From Actinomyces sp. (lineage in GTDB: Bacteria; Actinomycetota; Actinomycetes; Actinomycetales; Actinomycetaceae), in NCBI GenBank assembly GCA_022649165.1, contig JALCNR010000001.1, positions 62,001 through 126,000 on the forward strand: a stretch of 64,000 nt of DNA, given 5' to 3'. The translations under genes and the position numbers were made by a program. Position 1 is the stretch's first letter. The number at the start of each line of letters is the position of its first letter. The notes under the pieces were generated by a model. It searched no databases and was not told the DNA's origin. It saw only the letters and a list, made by a program, of their open reading frames with translations. Below, in pieces: positions 1 to 8,861 of the stretch.

Positions 1-48
1 CCTTGCGGGGGACGTCCCCGTGCCCCGGGTGAACGCGGGAGAGCGACC

Positions 49-54
49 TACGCT
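49..54 (+). promoter_or_regulatory. -10 box of the acyl-CoA ligase gene
   Basis: TACGCT matches the actinobacterial TAnnnT -10 consensus. Transcription would begin near position 61, giving a leader of about 36 bases that carries the CTGGAGG ribosome binding site in front of the ATG at 98. No convincing -35 is visible. Confidence 0.5.
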
Positions 55-97
55 ACCGTAGGATTCCGTCACCACGCGTCACGAGGCTGGAGGTCAG

Positions 98-1954
98 ATG
101 TCCCTCACGGATGAGCTGCGCGCCGGGTACGCGCCCGGCGTTCCCTTCACCGTCAACGTCACGGACCAGCGGGTCCCGGATCTTCTTGAGGACTCGGCCC
201 GTCGCCACCCCGATCGCGCGGCCCTGGACTTCTTCTCCCGCACGACCTCCTACCGGCAGCTGGCGGACCAGGCCCGGCGCGGTGCCGCGCTGCTGGCTCA
301 GGCGGGGGTGCGTCCCGGCGATCGCGTGGCGCTGGTCATGCCGAACTGCCCGCAGCACGTCACCGCCGTCTTCTCCGCCATGATGCTGGGCGCCATCGCC
401 GTCGAGCACAACCCCCTGGCCCCCGCGCGGGAGCTCGAAGCAGAGTTCCGCCGTCACGGCGCGCGCGTGGTCGTGGCCTGGGAGAACTCGGTGGAGAAGC
501 TCGGCTTCCTGGACCCCGGGGTGGTGGTCTTCGGGGTGTCCCTGGCCGACGCCCTCCCCCTGGCCTCCCGCGCCCTGCTCCGCCTGCCCCTGCCCGCCGC
601 CCGGCGCCGTCGCGCCGACCTGTCGGCGCCGACGCCTCCGGGAGTGCGCTCCTGGGACCACGGCGTCGCCCGCGCCTCCCGATGGGAGGGCAGCTGCCCG
701 GCCGGACCCGACGACCCTGCCCTGCTCATCCACACGGGCGGCACGACGGGCGTGCCCAAGGCGGCGACCCTCACCCACCGCAACCTGTGCGCCAACGTCG
801 CCCAGGACATCGCGTGGGTGCCCGACCTCCACGAGGCCGCAGAGGTCTTCGACTGCGTCCTCCCCCTGTTCCACGCCTTCGGCTTCGGGATCTCGATGCT
901 CGCCGGGATCCGCCTGGCCGCCACCATCGCCCTCTTCCCGAAGTTCGACGTCGCCATGGTCCTCACCTCCCAGAAGCGTCTGCCGTGCACGTTCTTCGTC
1001 GGGGTCCCCCCGATGCTGGAGCGCCTCCTGGCCGGCGCCGATGAACTGGGCGCCGACCTCACCTCCATGCGCTACACGCTCTCGGGGGCCATGGCCCTGG
1101 ACCGCGACTTGGCTCGCCGCTGGGAGAAGGCCTCGGAGGGGCTCATCATCGAGGGATACGGGATGACGGAGGCCTCGCCCGTCATCGTCGGCAATCCCGT
1201 GTCGCCCGAGCGCCGCCCCGGAGCCCTGGGGGTGCCCTTCCCCTCCACCGAGGTCCGCCTGGTCGACCCCGAGGATCCGTCCCGCGACGTCGCTCCCGGC
1301 GAGGTCGGCGAGTTGATCGCCCGTGGGCCCCAGGTCTTCTCCGGCTACTGGGACAGCCCCGAGGAGACGGCGGAGGCCCTGCGCGACGGCTGGCTGCGCA
1401 CCGGCGACCTGGCCCGCGTCGACGACGGGTTCCTCGTCATGGCCGACCGCCGCAAGGAGATGATCAACGCCCAGGGCTTCAACGTCTATCCCAGCCAGGT
1501 CGAGGACGCCGTCCGTTCGATGCCGGGGGTGCGCGACATCGCCGTGGTCGGTGTCCCCGCCGGCGCCTCCGGCGAGAGCGTTGTGGCCGCCATCGTCCTG
1601 GAGGCAGGCGCGTCGGTCACCCTGGAGGACGTGCGCACCTGGGCGGAGAAGTCCCTCGCCCACTATGCGCTTCCCCGCCAGATCGTGGTGATGAAGGAAC
1701 TGCCGCGCAGCCAGATCGGCAAGGTCATGCGCCGCCGCGTGCGCGAGGAGATCCTCGGCGTCCAAGAGCGGGTCGCCGGCCTCGCCGACCAAGCCCAGAT
1801 CGCCGTCAACGCGGTGGCCGCCGAGGCCGCCGAACGCCTCAAGGGGCTACGGGACCTCCGCGAGCAGTCAGGGCGCGGCCCCTCCCCCTCCGGCACGACG
1901 GGATCGGACGCCGCCGGCTCCGAGAGCGCCCGGGGCGACGGAACCGCGGACTGA
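98..1954 (+). CDS. long-chain fatty acid-CoA ligase (AMP-binding, ANL superfamily)
   Basis: A 618-residue adenylate-forming enzyme that activates a fatty or related carboxylic acid with ATP and transfers it to CoA. The P-loop-like motif TGGTTGVPKA lies near residues 212-221, the YGMTEASP core motif near 353, the GWLRTGDL hinge near 430, and the C-terminal catalytic lysine in SQIGKVMRRRV near 540, so all landmarks of an active ligase are present. The last 40 or so residues are a Ser/Gly-rich tail outside the domain. The ATG at 98 has CTGGAGG just upstream. It is convergent with nrdR, with only 14 bases between stops. Substrate chain length cannot be read from the sequence; other ANL acids are possible. 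Confidence 0.88.
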   Translation: MSLTDELRAGYAPGVPFTVNVTDQRVPDLLEDSARRHPDRAALDFFSRTTSYRQLADQARRGAALLAQAGVRPGDRVALVMPNCPQHVTAVFSAMMLGAIAVEHNPLAPARELEAEFRRHGARVVVAWENSVEKLGFLDPGVVVFGVSLADALPLASRALLRLPLPAARRRRADLSAPTPPGVRSWDHGVARASRWEGSCPAGPDDPALLIHTGGTTGVPKAATLTHRNLCANVAQDIAWVPDLHEAAEVFDCVLPLFHAFGFGISMLAGIRLAATIALFPKFDVAMVLTSQKRLPCTFFVGVPPMLERLLAGADELGADLTSMRYTLSGAMALDRDLARRWEKASEGLIIEGYGMTEASPVIVGNPVSPERRPGALGVPFPSTEVRLVDPEDPSRDVAPGEVGELIARGPQVFSGYWDSPEETAEALRDGWLRTGDLARVDDGFLVMADRRKEMINAQGFNVYPSQVEDAVRSMPGVRDIAVVGVPAGASGESVVAAIVLEAGASVTLEDVRTWAEKSLAHYALPRQIVVMKELPRSQIGKVMRRRVREEILGVQERVAGLADQAQIAVNAVAAEAAERLKGLRDLREQSGRGPSPSGTTGSDAAGSESARGDGTAD

Positions 1955-1968
1955 AGGCGGGGCCGACG

Positions 1969-2547
1969 TCATCCGTCAAGCAGCGTGGGCTCCTCGGGTG
2001 CCGCGGCCGTCCGCCGCGGGCGGCGGCGCGCCTGGCGCGCCCCCGGAGCCTTCGACTCCCCGGCGGGAACGGCGTCCTGGGCTGGAGCCGGGTCCGGCAC
2101 GTCCTGGCGACCTCGGAGCTCCGCGATGGCGGCCTCGAAGTCGTCGAGGGTCTTGAAGCCGCGGTACACCGAGGCAAAACGCAGATAGGCGATCTGGTCG
2201 AGGTCTGAGAGGTAGGGCAGGATCGCCTTGCCGACCTCCTCCGAGGACACGATGGACACGCCGCTGGCGCGCAGCGTCTCCTCGACCTGCTGGGCGAGGA
2301 GGGCGAGATCCTGTTCCGATACCGGCCTCCCCTGGCAGGCCCGGCGCACCCCGTTGACGACCTTGTCCCGGGAGAAGGGCTCGATGACCCCGGAGCGCTT
2401 GACCACCTGGAACAATGAGGTCTCCAGCGTGGTGAACCGCCTCTTGCAGGCCGTGCACTCACGGCGACGGCGGATGGAGGCGCCGTCGTCCGCGATCCGG
2501 GTGTCGACGACGCGGGAATCCGCGTTGTGGCAGTAGGGGCAGTGCAC
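1969..2547 (-). CDS. nrdR: transcriptional repressor NrdR
   Basis: NrdR is the zinc-ribbon/ATP-cone repressor of ribonucleotide reductase genes that senses ATP/dATP. The N terminus has CPYC at residues 3-6 and CTAC at 31-34 (four zinc ligands), followed by an ATP-cone from about 48 to 139. The GTG at 2547 is chosen because the family starts exactly at (M)HCPYC and GGAGG lies 8-9 bases upstream; longer in-frame starts are unsupported. At 192 residues it is about 40 longer than usual: residues from about 153 on form a Pro/Ala/Arg-rich tail not part of the family. It is downstream of the LysM gene in the usual actinobacterial lexA-LysM-nrdR order. No rnr gene is in the window. Confidence 0.93.
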   Translation of the reverse strand: MHCPYCHNADSRVVDTRIADDGASIRRRRECTACKRRFTTLETSLFQVVKRSGVIEPFSRDKVVNGVRRACQGRPVSEQDLALLAQQVEETLRASGVSIVSSEEVGKAILPYLSDLDQIAYLRFASVYRGFKTLDDFEAAIAELRGRQDVPDPAPAQDAVPAGESKAPGARQARRRPRRTAAAPEEPTLLDG

Positions 2548-2626
2548 GTTGGCCTCCAGGGGTTGACCGCCCCAACGGTACGTTTCGACCTGCCCACGTG
2601 CAACACTGGCCACAGGGGCCACGGGC

Positions 2627-3127
2627 TCATTCCACTGGCAGCGTGACCTCCTGGCCGGCGGAGAGTCCCCCGTCGAGGTCGTTGAGCCGTTCGATGTCGT
2701 GGACGACCTCATCGAGGGGACGGTCGGAGTCCAGCTGCGCGGCCAGGCCCCACACGGACTCCCCCGCGCTCACCGAGTGCGTGAACGTCGGTCCGGCATA
2801 CGGGTCCGGCTGGGCCGCAACGCCGGCGGCCACGGCGACGCCTGTGGCGGCGGCCACCGCCGCCATCCCCGTCACGATGCGCAGAACGGGGGAGCGACGG
2901 CCCGCCGTCCCCCGTGCGCCCGCCCCCACGCGGACGGACGCCCCTCCCGCCGGACGGCGCTGGGTGGCGGGATCCTCGGCGAGGACCGCCTCGCGCCGAC
3001 GCGCGGCCGAGGGCGCCGTGGAAATGTCGCGCACGTCGGCCAACGGGGCGTCGGGAACCGCCCGGAGACGACGCGGACGCGGGGCGCGCGCCGGCGCGCC
3101 TCCGGATGCCATGGTCAGAGCGCTCAT
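2627..3127 (-). CDS. LysM-domain membrane protein, YneA/DivS-like SOS division inhibitor candidate
   Basis: A 166-residue protein with an Arg-rich cytoplasmic N terminus (1-80), one hydrophobic segment at about 81-105, and a C-terminal LysM peptidoglycan-binding domain (117-164; [13 protein letters not shown]...[12 protein letters not shown]). The ATG at 3127 has AAGGAG upstream. It is divergent from lexA, and its candidate -10 (TATCGT, 3181-3176) overlaps a LexA box, so SOS induction is expected. Family knowledge: genes in this position (yneA in Bacillus, divS in Corynebacterium, the LysM gene in mycobacteria) delay division during DNA damage. That role is inferred here from position and domain; a plain cell-wall-binding protein is the alternative. 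Confidence 0.8.
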   Translation of the reverse strand: MSALTMASGGAPARAPRPRRLRAVPDAPLADVRDISTAPSAARRREAVLAEDPATQRRPAGGASVRVGAGARGTAGRRSPVLRIVTGMAAVAAATGVAVAAGVAAQPDPYAGPTFTHSVSAGESVWGLAAQLDSDRPLDEVVHDIERLNDLDGGLSAGQEVTLPVE

Positions 3128-3163
3128 TGCTGTCTCCTTGCCATTCAGTCGCACACACGTTCG

Positions 3164-3179
3164 TCGAACACCTGTACGA
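3164..3179. promoter_or_regulatory. LexA box 1 (LysM-gene side)
   Basis: TCGAACACCTGTACGA matches the Gram-positive/actinobacterial SOS box TCGAAC-N4-GTTCGA at 11 of 12 defined positions. It overlaps the candidate -10 of the LysM gene, which suits direct repression by LexA. Confidence 0.8.
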
Positions 3180-3212
3180 TATCGCCATCTGGGGCTCGTT
3201 GTCGAGACCCGC

Positions 3213-3228
3213 TCGAACATGTGTTTCA
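3213..3228. promoter_or_regulatory. LexA box 2 (lexA autoregulation)
   Basis: TCGAACATGTGTTTCA keeps the left half TCGAAC perfectly and 4 of 6 bases of the right half. It covers the likely -35 region of lexA; a TAGCCT -10 lies at 3248-3253. The weaker right half would make this the lower-affinity site of the pair. Confidence 0.65.
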
Positions 3229-3339
3229 CATCGGCGGGTTCGTCGCCTAGCCTGAGACCAGTGGAACAGCACCCATGTGCATCTGCGGACGCGGCCCCTC
3301 GCGCCGGCGGCGTTCCCCGGGCGACAGGAGGAGACCACG

Positions 3340-4014
3340 ATGAGCGACCGTCCGCCGCTCTCGGCACGCCAGCAGCAGATCCTCGAGCTGGTCCGCGCCA
3401 GCGTCGGGGAGCACGGCTACCCGCCCTCGGTGCGCGAGATCGCCAACGCCGTCGGCCTGGCGTCGCCCTCGACCGTCAAGCACCACCTCGACTCCCTTGA
3501 GAAGGCGGGCTACCTCCAGCGCGTCCCGGGCCGGCCCCGCGCCCTGGAGGTCACTCCCACGGCGCCCGCCGCCCCCGAGGCGCGTCCCGCCTCGACCGTG
3601 ACCACCATCGAACTGCCGGTCGCCCTCGCCGAGGGCGAGGGCGCGGCCGCCGTGCCCCTCGTCGGACGCATCGCCGCGGGAGCCCCCATCACGGCCGAGC
3701 AGTACGTCGAGGACGTCTTCGAACTCCCCACGCGCCTGACGGGACGCGGAACGCTGTTCATGCTCGAGGTCCACGGCGACTCCATGGTGGAGGCCGGTAT
3801 CCTCGACGGCGACTACGTGGTCGTGCGGTCCCAGCCCACGGCCGAGGACTCCGAGATCGTCGCCGCCATGATCGACGGCGAGGCCACCGTCAAGGTCCTC
3901 TCCCGTGCCGATGGGCACGTCTGGCTCCTGCCGCGCAACGCGGGCTACTCCCCCATCCCCGGCGATGAGGCCGTCATCCTCGGCCGGGTGGTCACCGTCC
4001 TGCGATCCCTGTGA
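3340..4014 (+). CDS. lexA: SOS repressor LexA
   Basis: A 224-residue repressor of the SOS regulon that self-cleaves when RecA filaments form. The N-terminal winged helix is at residues 1-70 (PPSVREIANAVGLASPSTVKHHL carries the recognition helix; a longer run is not quoted). The Ala-Gly cleavage site is A113-G114 in RIAAGAPI. Catalytic Ser148 is in HGDSMVEAG and Lys185 in EATVKVL. The ATG at 3340 is fixed by AGGAGG 8 bases upstream. It is divergent from the LysM gene across two SOS boxes and convergent with ldh across a strong terminator. Confidence 0.97.
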   Translation: MSDRPPLSARQQQILELVRASVGEHGYPPSVREIANAVGLASPSTVKHHLDSLEKAGYLQRVPGRPRALEVTPTAPAAPEARPASTVTTIELPVALAEGEGAAAVPLVGRIAAGAPITAEQYVEDVFELPTRLTGRGTLFMLEVHGDSMVEAGILDGDYVVVRSQPTAEDSEIVAAMIDGEATVKVLSRADGHVWLLPRNAGYSPIPGDEAVILGRVVTVLRSL

Positions 4015-4042
4015 CGGTGGAGCCCGTTCCTCCCCGCGATCC

Positions 4043-4087
4043 GGCGCCGCCCTCGTTGATCCCGTCGGGATGGACGAGGGCGGCGCC
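4043..4087. terminator. bidirectional terminator between lexA and ldh
   Basis: A perfect 14-bp stem (arms 4043-4056 and 4074-4087) encloses a loop that can itself fold (ATCCC/GGGAT). It sits between two convergent stops. There is no U-tract, as is common in GC-rich Actinobacteria. Confidence 0.85.
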
Positions 4088-4107
4088 GTCGGTGCGGGCG
4101 CGGCTCC

Positions 4108-5100
4108 TCAGAAGCCCAGGTCGCGCGCGACCTGGCGGAGGCGCTGGGCGGAGGCGGTGAGCCCGTCGCGCTCGGCCAGCGTCAGCGGCGGATTGAGGAC
4201 GCGACCGGCCCCCGGGCGGCCGACGATCGTCGGCGCCGCCATGCAGACGTCGGAGATGCCCTCCCAGTCCTCCAGCAGGGTGGAGATCGTCAGCACGCGG
4301 GACTCGTCGCGCAACACGGCGCCGGCGATGTTCGACGCCGCCAAGCCGATCGCGTAATTCGTCGCGCCCTTGCCCTCGATGATCTTGTAGGCGGACTGGA
4401 TGACCTCCTGAGCGATCTCCGACCGTAGCTCGGCGTCGAAGAGCCGCCCGGACAGGGTCGGGCCCCAGTGGCGGACGGGGACGTTGCCGATCTCGGCCGA
4501 GGACCACAGAGCGACCTCGGAGTCGCCGTGCTCGCCGGCGACATAGGCGTGGATGTTCTGGGTGGCGACCCCCGTCTGCAGCGAGACCAGGTAGCGCAGG
4601 CGCGAGGTGTCCAGGACCGTCCCCGACCCGAACACCTGGTTGCGCGGCAGGCCGGTCAGCTTGAGGGCGACGTAGGTGACGACGTCGACCGGGTTCGTGA
4701 TGAACATGAAACGCGCATCGGGCGCAACCCTCTGCAGGTTCGGGACGATGTTCCTCATGAGGGCGACGGTCGACTCGGCGAGTTCCAGACGGCTCTGGCC
4801 CGGCTTCTGCTTGGCGCCGGCCGTGACGATGACCAGGTCGGCCCCGGAGACGATCTCGACGTCGTCCGATCCCTCGACGGAGCCGGTGGGGGTGAACTGG
4901 ATGCCGTGGGCGATGTCGAGGGCCTCGGCCTCGACTTTCGCCTTGTTGATGTCCTGCAGGACGATGCTACGGGCGTCCCCCCTCATCGCACAGGCGTAGG
5001 CCACCGCCGTTCCCACGGCGCCCGCCCCGATGATCGCGATCTTCGATGGGTGGCCCGCCGATGTGGCGGGGTAGAGACTCTTCGCATGTGACTCCGGCAC
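4108..5100 (-). CDS. ldh: L-lactate dehydrogenase
   Basis: A 330-residue NAD-dependent enzyme that reduces pyruvate to L-lactate and regenerates NAD in fermentation. The Rossmann motif GAGAVG is at residues 25-30. Gln98 in the substrate loop (AKQKPGQSR) marks lactate rather than malate dehydrogenase specificity, with loop Arg104. Catalytic His191 lies in AGEHGDSE and the substrate-binding Arg in DTSRLR near 168. The ATG at 5100 is preceded by AGGAGGACATC-like spacing. It is a single gene, convergent with lexA. Fructose-1,6-bisphosphate regulation cannot be judged from the sequence alone. Confidence 0.96.
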   Translation of the reverse strand: MPESHAKSLYPATSAGHPSKIAIIGAGAVGTAVAYACAMRGDARSIVLQDINKAKVEAEALDIAHGIQFTPTGSVEGSDDVEIVSGADLVIVTAGAKQKPGQSRLELAESTVALMRNIVPNLQRVAPDARFMFITNPVDVVTYVALKLTGLPRNQVFGSGTVLDTSRLRYLVSLQTGVATQNIHAYVAGEHGDSEVALWSSAEIGNVPVRHWGPTLSGRLFDAELRSEIAQEVIQSAYKIIEGKGATNYAIGLAASNIAGAVLRDESRVLTISTLLEDWEGISDVCMAAPTIVGRPGAGRVLNPPLTLAERDGLTASAQRLRQVARDLGF

Positions 5101-5243
5101 GATGTCCTCCTAGATGTGGGCTTGTGCTCCGGCCGATGCCCCCATCCTTCCAGACCGGCGGCCGGCAGACGAGGTGCTTCGGTCCCTGCCTGCCCCGCCC
5201 CAGGGCCGGATCCCGCGCCTTCCGCGGCCCCCTGTGGATCCCC

Positions 5244-7241
5244 TCACCCGTCGAGGGCGTCCGCGAGCCGCTCCAGGGACGCCCGCGCGACGGCGGGGTC
5301 GGTGGTCGGCCACATCGCGGGCATTGAGTGGCGGATAAAGGATCCGTATCCCTTCGTCACGAGGCGCGGATCCAGGACCGCCACCATGCCGCGGTCCTCC
5401 CGCGAACGCAGCAGCCTCCCAGCCCCCTGAGCCATGAGCAGGGCGGCGTGGGAGAGGGATACGGCGCGGAACCCCGACAGCCCGTGCCGCTCGGCGTCGA
5501 TCGCCCGGGCTTTCGCGACGGGGTCGTCCGGGCGGGGGAAGGGGATCCGGTCGATGGCGACCAGCCGGCACGACGGGCCCTGCACGTCCACCCCCTGCCA
5601 TAGGGACAGCGTTCCCACCAGGCACGAGTCACGCCGGTCCCGGAAACGCGCGACCAGCGCTGAGGTCGTCTCCTCGCCCTGGAGGAGGACCTCCAGGTCC
5701 GTCTCCCCGCGGAGGGCCTCGGCCCCCGCCTGCGCCCCGCGCCAGGAGGAGAACAGGGCGAGCACGCCGCCCCGGGAGGCCTCCGCGAGCGCGACCAGTT
5801 CCTGCAGGGCCTGGGGCTCCGGGCCGTTGCGCCCGGGGACGGGCAGGTGGGCCGCGGTGTAGAGGATGCCCTGGCTGGCGGCGTCGAAGGGCGAGCCGAC
5901 GTCCACCCCGTGCCAGGGGACGCCCGAGACCATGAGACCGGTCTCGCGCGCCAGCGCGTCGAAGGACCCGCCGAGCGCCAGGGTGGCCGAGGTGAGCACG
6001 GCGGGCCGGGCGCCCAGCGCGACCGTCCCGATGCCGGCCGCGACGTCGAGGGGCGCGATGATCAGCCGCTCCGTGGCGTCCCGGGCGGAGGGCGCCGGAC
6101 GCGAGACCCAGGTGATCGACTGCTCGGGCGGGCGGGACCAGGCGTCCATCGCGCCCGAGAGCTCGTCGAGGGCCCCCTTGGCCAGGAGCTTCGGCGCCTG
6201 GTCGGCGGACGAGCCCTCGATCTGGGTGAGCGCGTCGCGCACGGCCGCGTCCACTGCCGCCATCGCGGCGCCCAGCCGATGCGGCCGGTCGAGGAGCAGG
6301 CCGTCGTCCAGGCCCGCGATCGCGGCTCCCAATGCGGCGCCGGCCGTGTCCAGCGCGGCGGTGTCGACCTTCGCGTGGGCCCGGGCGGTGCGCGCGACAC
6401 GTTGGACGAGGGGTTGGGAGACCTCGCAGCTGGCCTGGTCGCGCACCCTGGAGGCGAGCTCGTGGGCCTCGTCGACGACGACCGCGTCGATGTCGGGGAA
6501 GAGGTCGAGGGCGCCCATCGACTGGATGCCGAGCATCGAGTGGTTGGAGACGACGAGGTCGGCCTCCGAGGCCCGGTCGCGCGCGCGCTGGGCGAAGCAC
6601 TCGTCGACGAGGGGGCACGCCCGCCCCAGGCACTCACGCTTGGTCACCGACACCTGCCGCCACGCGCGGTCGGAGACGCCGGGAACCAGGTCGTCGCGAT
6701 CGCCGGTGTCGGTGGAGGCAGCCCATTCGCGCACCCGCATCACCTCCCGCCCCAGGTCCGTGGCGGGGGCTTCCGCTCCGCTCCCGCCGCCCGGGGCCTC
6801 CGCGGCGTCGAAGAGGGTGCCGGTCTCCGGGTACCCGCCGCTGACGCGGTGGAGGCACACGTAGTTGTTCCAGCCCTTGAGCAGCGCGACCTCGGGTCGG
6901 ACGCCGCACTCGGCCTCGACGGCGTCGACGACGGCCGGAGCGTCCTTGACGAGGATCTGGCGCTGGAGCGCGAGCGTGGCGGTGGTGACCAGCGCCCGCC
7001 TGCCCTGCGTCGCGCAGGCGGTGAGCACCGGGACGAGGTACCCGATCGACTTGCCGGTGCCCGTGCCCGCCTGCACCATGACATGCGCGCCGGAGCCGAG
7101 GGCTGCGGCGGCCTCGTCCACCATGCGCTGCTGCCCCTCGCGCTCTCCCCCGCCCATCGCCGCGACGACGCGGGCGAGCACGCGGCGGGGCAGGTCCGGG
7201 GCGGAGTGCTCGGACGGGGGCGCGGCGGCCTCCTCACTCAC
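5244..7241 (-). CDS. dinG: DinG/XPD-like ATP-dependent DNA helicase with Fe-S cluster
   Basis: A 665-residue superfamily 2 helicase, 5'-3' on DNA, acting in repair and R-loop/replication-conflict removal. It has a Q-motif (GQQRMV, 36-41), Walker A AGTGTGKS (58-65), four cysteines that can hold a 4Fe-4S cluster (C129, C204, C209, C215) and VVDEAHEL (DEAH 257-260), then C-terminal helicase motifs (LWQGVDVQG, GAGRLLRS). The GTG at 7241 overlaps the hflX stop by 8 bases, indicating translational coupling; upstream in-frame residues belong to a shadow of hflX. No exonuclease domain is fused. It is DinG/YoaA-type; the exact subfamily is uncertain. Confidence 0.92.
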   Translation of the reverse strand: MSEEAAAPPSEHSAPDLPRRVLARVVAAMGGGEREGQQRMVDEAAAALGSGAHVMVQAGTGTGKSIGYLVPVLTACATQGRRALVTTATLALQRQILVKDAPAVVDAVEAECGVRPEVALLKGWNNYVCLHRVSGGYPETGTLFDAAEAPGGGSGAEAPATDLGREVMRVREWAASTDTGDRDDLVPGVSDRAWRQVSVTKRECLGRACPLVDECFAQRARDRASEADLVVSNHSMLGIQSMGALDLFPDIDAVVVDEAHELASRVRDQASCEVSQPLVQRVARTARAHAKVDTAALDTAGAALGAAIAGLDDGLLLDRPHRLGAAMAAVDAAVRDALTQIEGSSADQAPKLLAKGALDELSGAMDAWSRPPEQSITWVSRPAPSARDATERLIIAPLDVAAGIGTVALGARPAVLTSATLALGGSFDALARETGLMVSGVPWHGVDVGSPFDAASQGILYTAAHLPVPGRNGPEPQALQELVALAEASRGGVLALFSSWRGAQAGAEALRGETDLEVLLQGEETTSALVARFRDRRDSCLVGTLSLWQGVDVQGPSCRLVAIDRIPFPRPDDPVAKARAIDAERHGLSGFRAVSLSHAALLMAQGAGRLLRSREDRGMVAVLDPRLVTKGYGSFIRHSMPAMWPTTDPAVARASLERLADALDG

Positions 7242-8766
7242 CGTCGGGACCCGGTGCCGGGGCGGCGTTGACCTCGCCCAGGCGCGCCGCCAGGGCGTCG
7301 TCGACGCGGGCGACCAGGTGCGTTCCGGCGTCGGCATAGTCCTCGGAGGCCACCTCGCCGTCCTCGTGGACCTGGTGGACCAGATCGCCGCGGGAATAGG
7401 GCACGACGACATCGACGAGGACGCGCGGGCGCGGCAGGACCTCCTGGATGCGCGAGCGCAGCGCGTCGATGCCCTCGCCCATCCGCGCCGAAGCGGGGAC
7501 CGCCTCGGGATAGGCGGTGCGCAGAACCGCGAGCTGCTCGGGCGCGGCCAGGTCCGCCTTGTTGAGGACGATGATCTCGGGGATGCCTCCGGCACCTGGG
7601 ATCGTGTCGAGCACGGAGCGCACGGCCTGGACCTGCCCGGTGGGATCCGGGTGCGCGGCGTCGACGACGTGGAGGATGACGTCGGCCTCGCCGACCTCCT
7701 CCAGTGTCGAGCGGAACGCCTCGACCAGCTGCGTCGGCAGGTTGCGGACGAATCCGACGGTGTCGGTGAGCGTGTACACCCGTCCGTCCGGGGTCGTCGT
7801 GCGCCGCACCGTGGGATCCAGCGTCGCGAAGAGCGCGTCCTCGACCAGGGCGTCGGAACCGGTCAGGCGGTTGAGAAGCGTCGACTTCCCGGCGTTCGTG
7901 TATCCGGCGATCGCCACGGAGGGCACGCCCCCGCGCCGCCGCGAGGCGCGCTGGGTCCGCCGCGAGGGCTCCATGTCCCGGATCTGGGCGCGCAGCCTCG
8001 CCATGCGCGTGCGGATGCGGCGCCGGTCCAGCTCGATCTTCGTCTCGCCCGGGCCGCGGGAGCCGATGCCCTCGCCCCCGGCGACGCGGCCGCCGGCCTG
8101 GCGCGACATCGAGTCGCCCCATCCGCGCAGCCGCGGCAGCAGGTACTCCAGCTGGGCGAGCTCCACCTGGGCCTTGCCCTCCCTGGATTTCGCGTGCTGG
8201 GCGAAGATGTCGAGGATCAGGGCCGTGCGGTCCACGACCTTGACCTTGACCACGTCCTCGAGCCCGCGCCGCTGCGAGGGGGCCAGCTCTCCGTCGACGA
8301 TGACTGTGTCCGCCCCGTTCGCCGCCACGGTCTCGGCGAGCTCCCGCGCCTTGCCGGACCCCAGATAGGTGGCCGGGTCGGGAGCGGGGCGACGCTGGAT
8401 GAGGCCGTCGAGGACTTGCGATCCCGCGGTCTCGGCCAGCGCGGCGAGCTCGCGCAGGGAGACCTCGGCGTCCTCCTCGCTCCCCGACGTCCTCAGGCCC
8501 ACCAGCACCACGCGTTCCAGGCGGATCTGCCGGTACTCGACCTCTGAGACGTCCTCGAGTTCCGTGGACAGCCCCTGGACGCGCCGGGTCCCCTCGCGCG
8601 CCTCGCGTTCCAGCTCCCCGGCGTCGTCCGCGTGGTCCTGCCCCTCCGTCGAGGCGAGGGCCGTCCCCCGTCGGGCGAGGATCCGCGCGACCACGTCCTC
8701 CGCGCGACGCAGTCCGTCCTCGCCGCCGCCCGTGGTCGTGCGCGGTGCCGTCGTGTCGTCGTCCAT
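7234..8766 (-). CDS. hflX: ribosome-associated GTPase HflX
   Basis: A 510-residue GTPase that splits stalled or hibernating 70S ribosomes. The N-terminal HflX domain carries Gly-rich GSGKARELAE. The G domain has GYTNAGKS (P-loop, about 287-294), DTVGFVRNLP (G3) and NKADL (G4). The ATG at 8766 is preferred over an upstream ATG because GGGAGGA lies 6 bases before it and the upstream stretch is GC-skewed leader. It is followed directly by dinG with an overlap and is divergent from the methyltransferase gene. Confidence 0.94.
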   Translation of the reverse strand: MDDDTTAPRTTTGGGEDGLRRAEDVVARILARRGTALASTEGQDHADDAGELEREAREGTRRVQGLSTELEDVSEVEYRQIRLERVVLVGLRTSGSEEDAEVSLRELAALAETAGSQVLDGLIQRRPAPDPATYLGSGKARELAETVAANGADTVIVDGELAPSQRRGLEDVVKVKVVDRTALILDIFAQHAKSREGKAQVELAQLEYLLPRLRGWGDSMSRQAGGRVAGGEGIGSRGPGETKIELDRRRIRTRMARLRAQIRDMEPSRRTQRASRRRGGVPSVAIAGYTNAGKSTLLNRLTGSDALVEDALFATLDPTVRRTTTPDGRVYTLTDTVGFVRNLPTQLVEAFRSTLEEVGEADVILHVVDAAHPDPTGQVQAVRSVLDTIPGAGGIPEIIVLNKADLAAPEQLAVLRTAYPEAVPASARMGEGIDALRSRIQEVLPRPRVLVDVVVPYSRGDLVHQVHEDGEVASEDYADAGTHLVARVDDALAARLGEVNAAPAPGPDGE

Positions 8767-8848
8767 CGGTCCTCCCGGGTGCCCCGCCCCGCCGTTGTCG
8801 CGAGGGTGCCCCCAGTCTGTCACGGCGGGCCCGCGTCCCCCGTTCCAG

Positions 8849-8854
8849 TACGCT
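8849..8854 (+). promoter_or_regulatory. leaderless -10 box of the RsmC-like gene
   Basis: TACGCT lies exactly 7 bases before the GTG at 8862, so the first transcribed base should be at or next to the start codon. There is no ribosome binding site upstream, which supports leaderless initiation. Confidence 0.65.
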
Positions 8855-8861
8855 CAGGGCT

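Noticed and set aside
7242-7595. Longer DinG start
   Set aside because: Those codons are the antisense-free second frame of hflX; the GTG at 7241 fits the family and the overlap.
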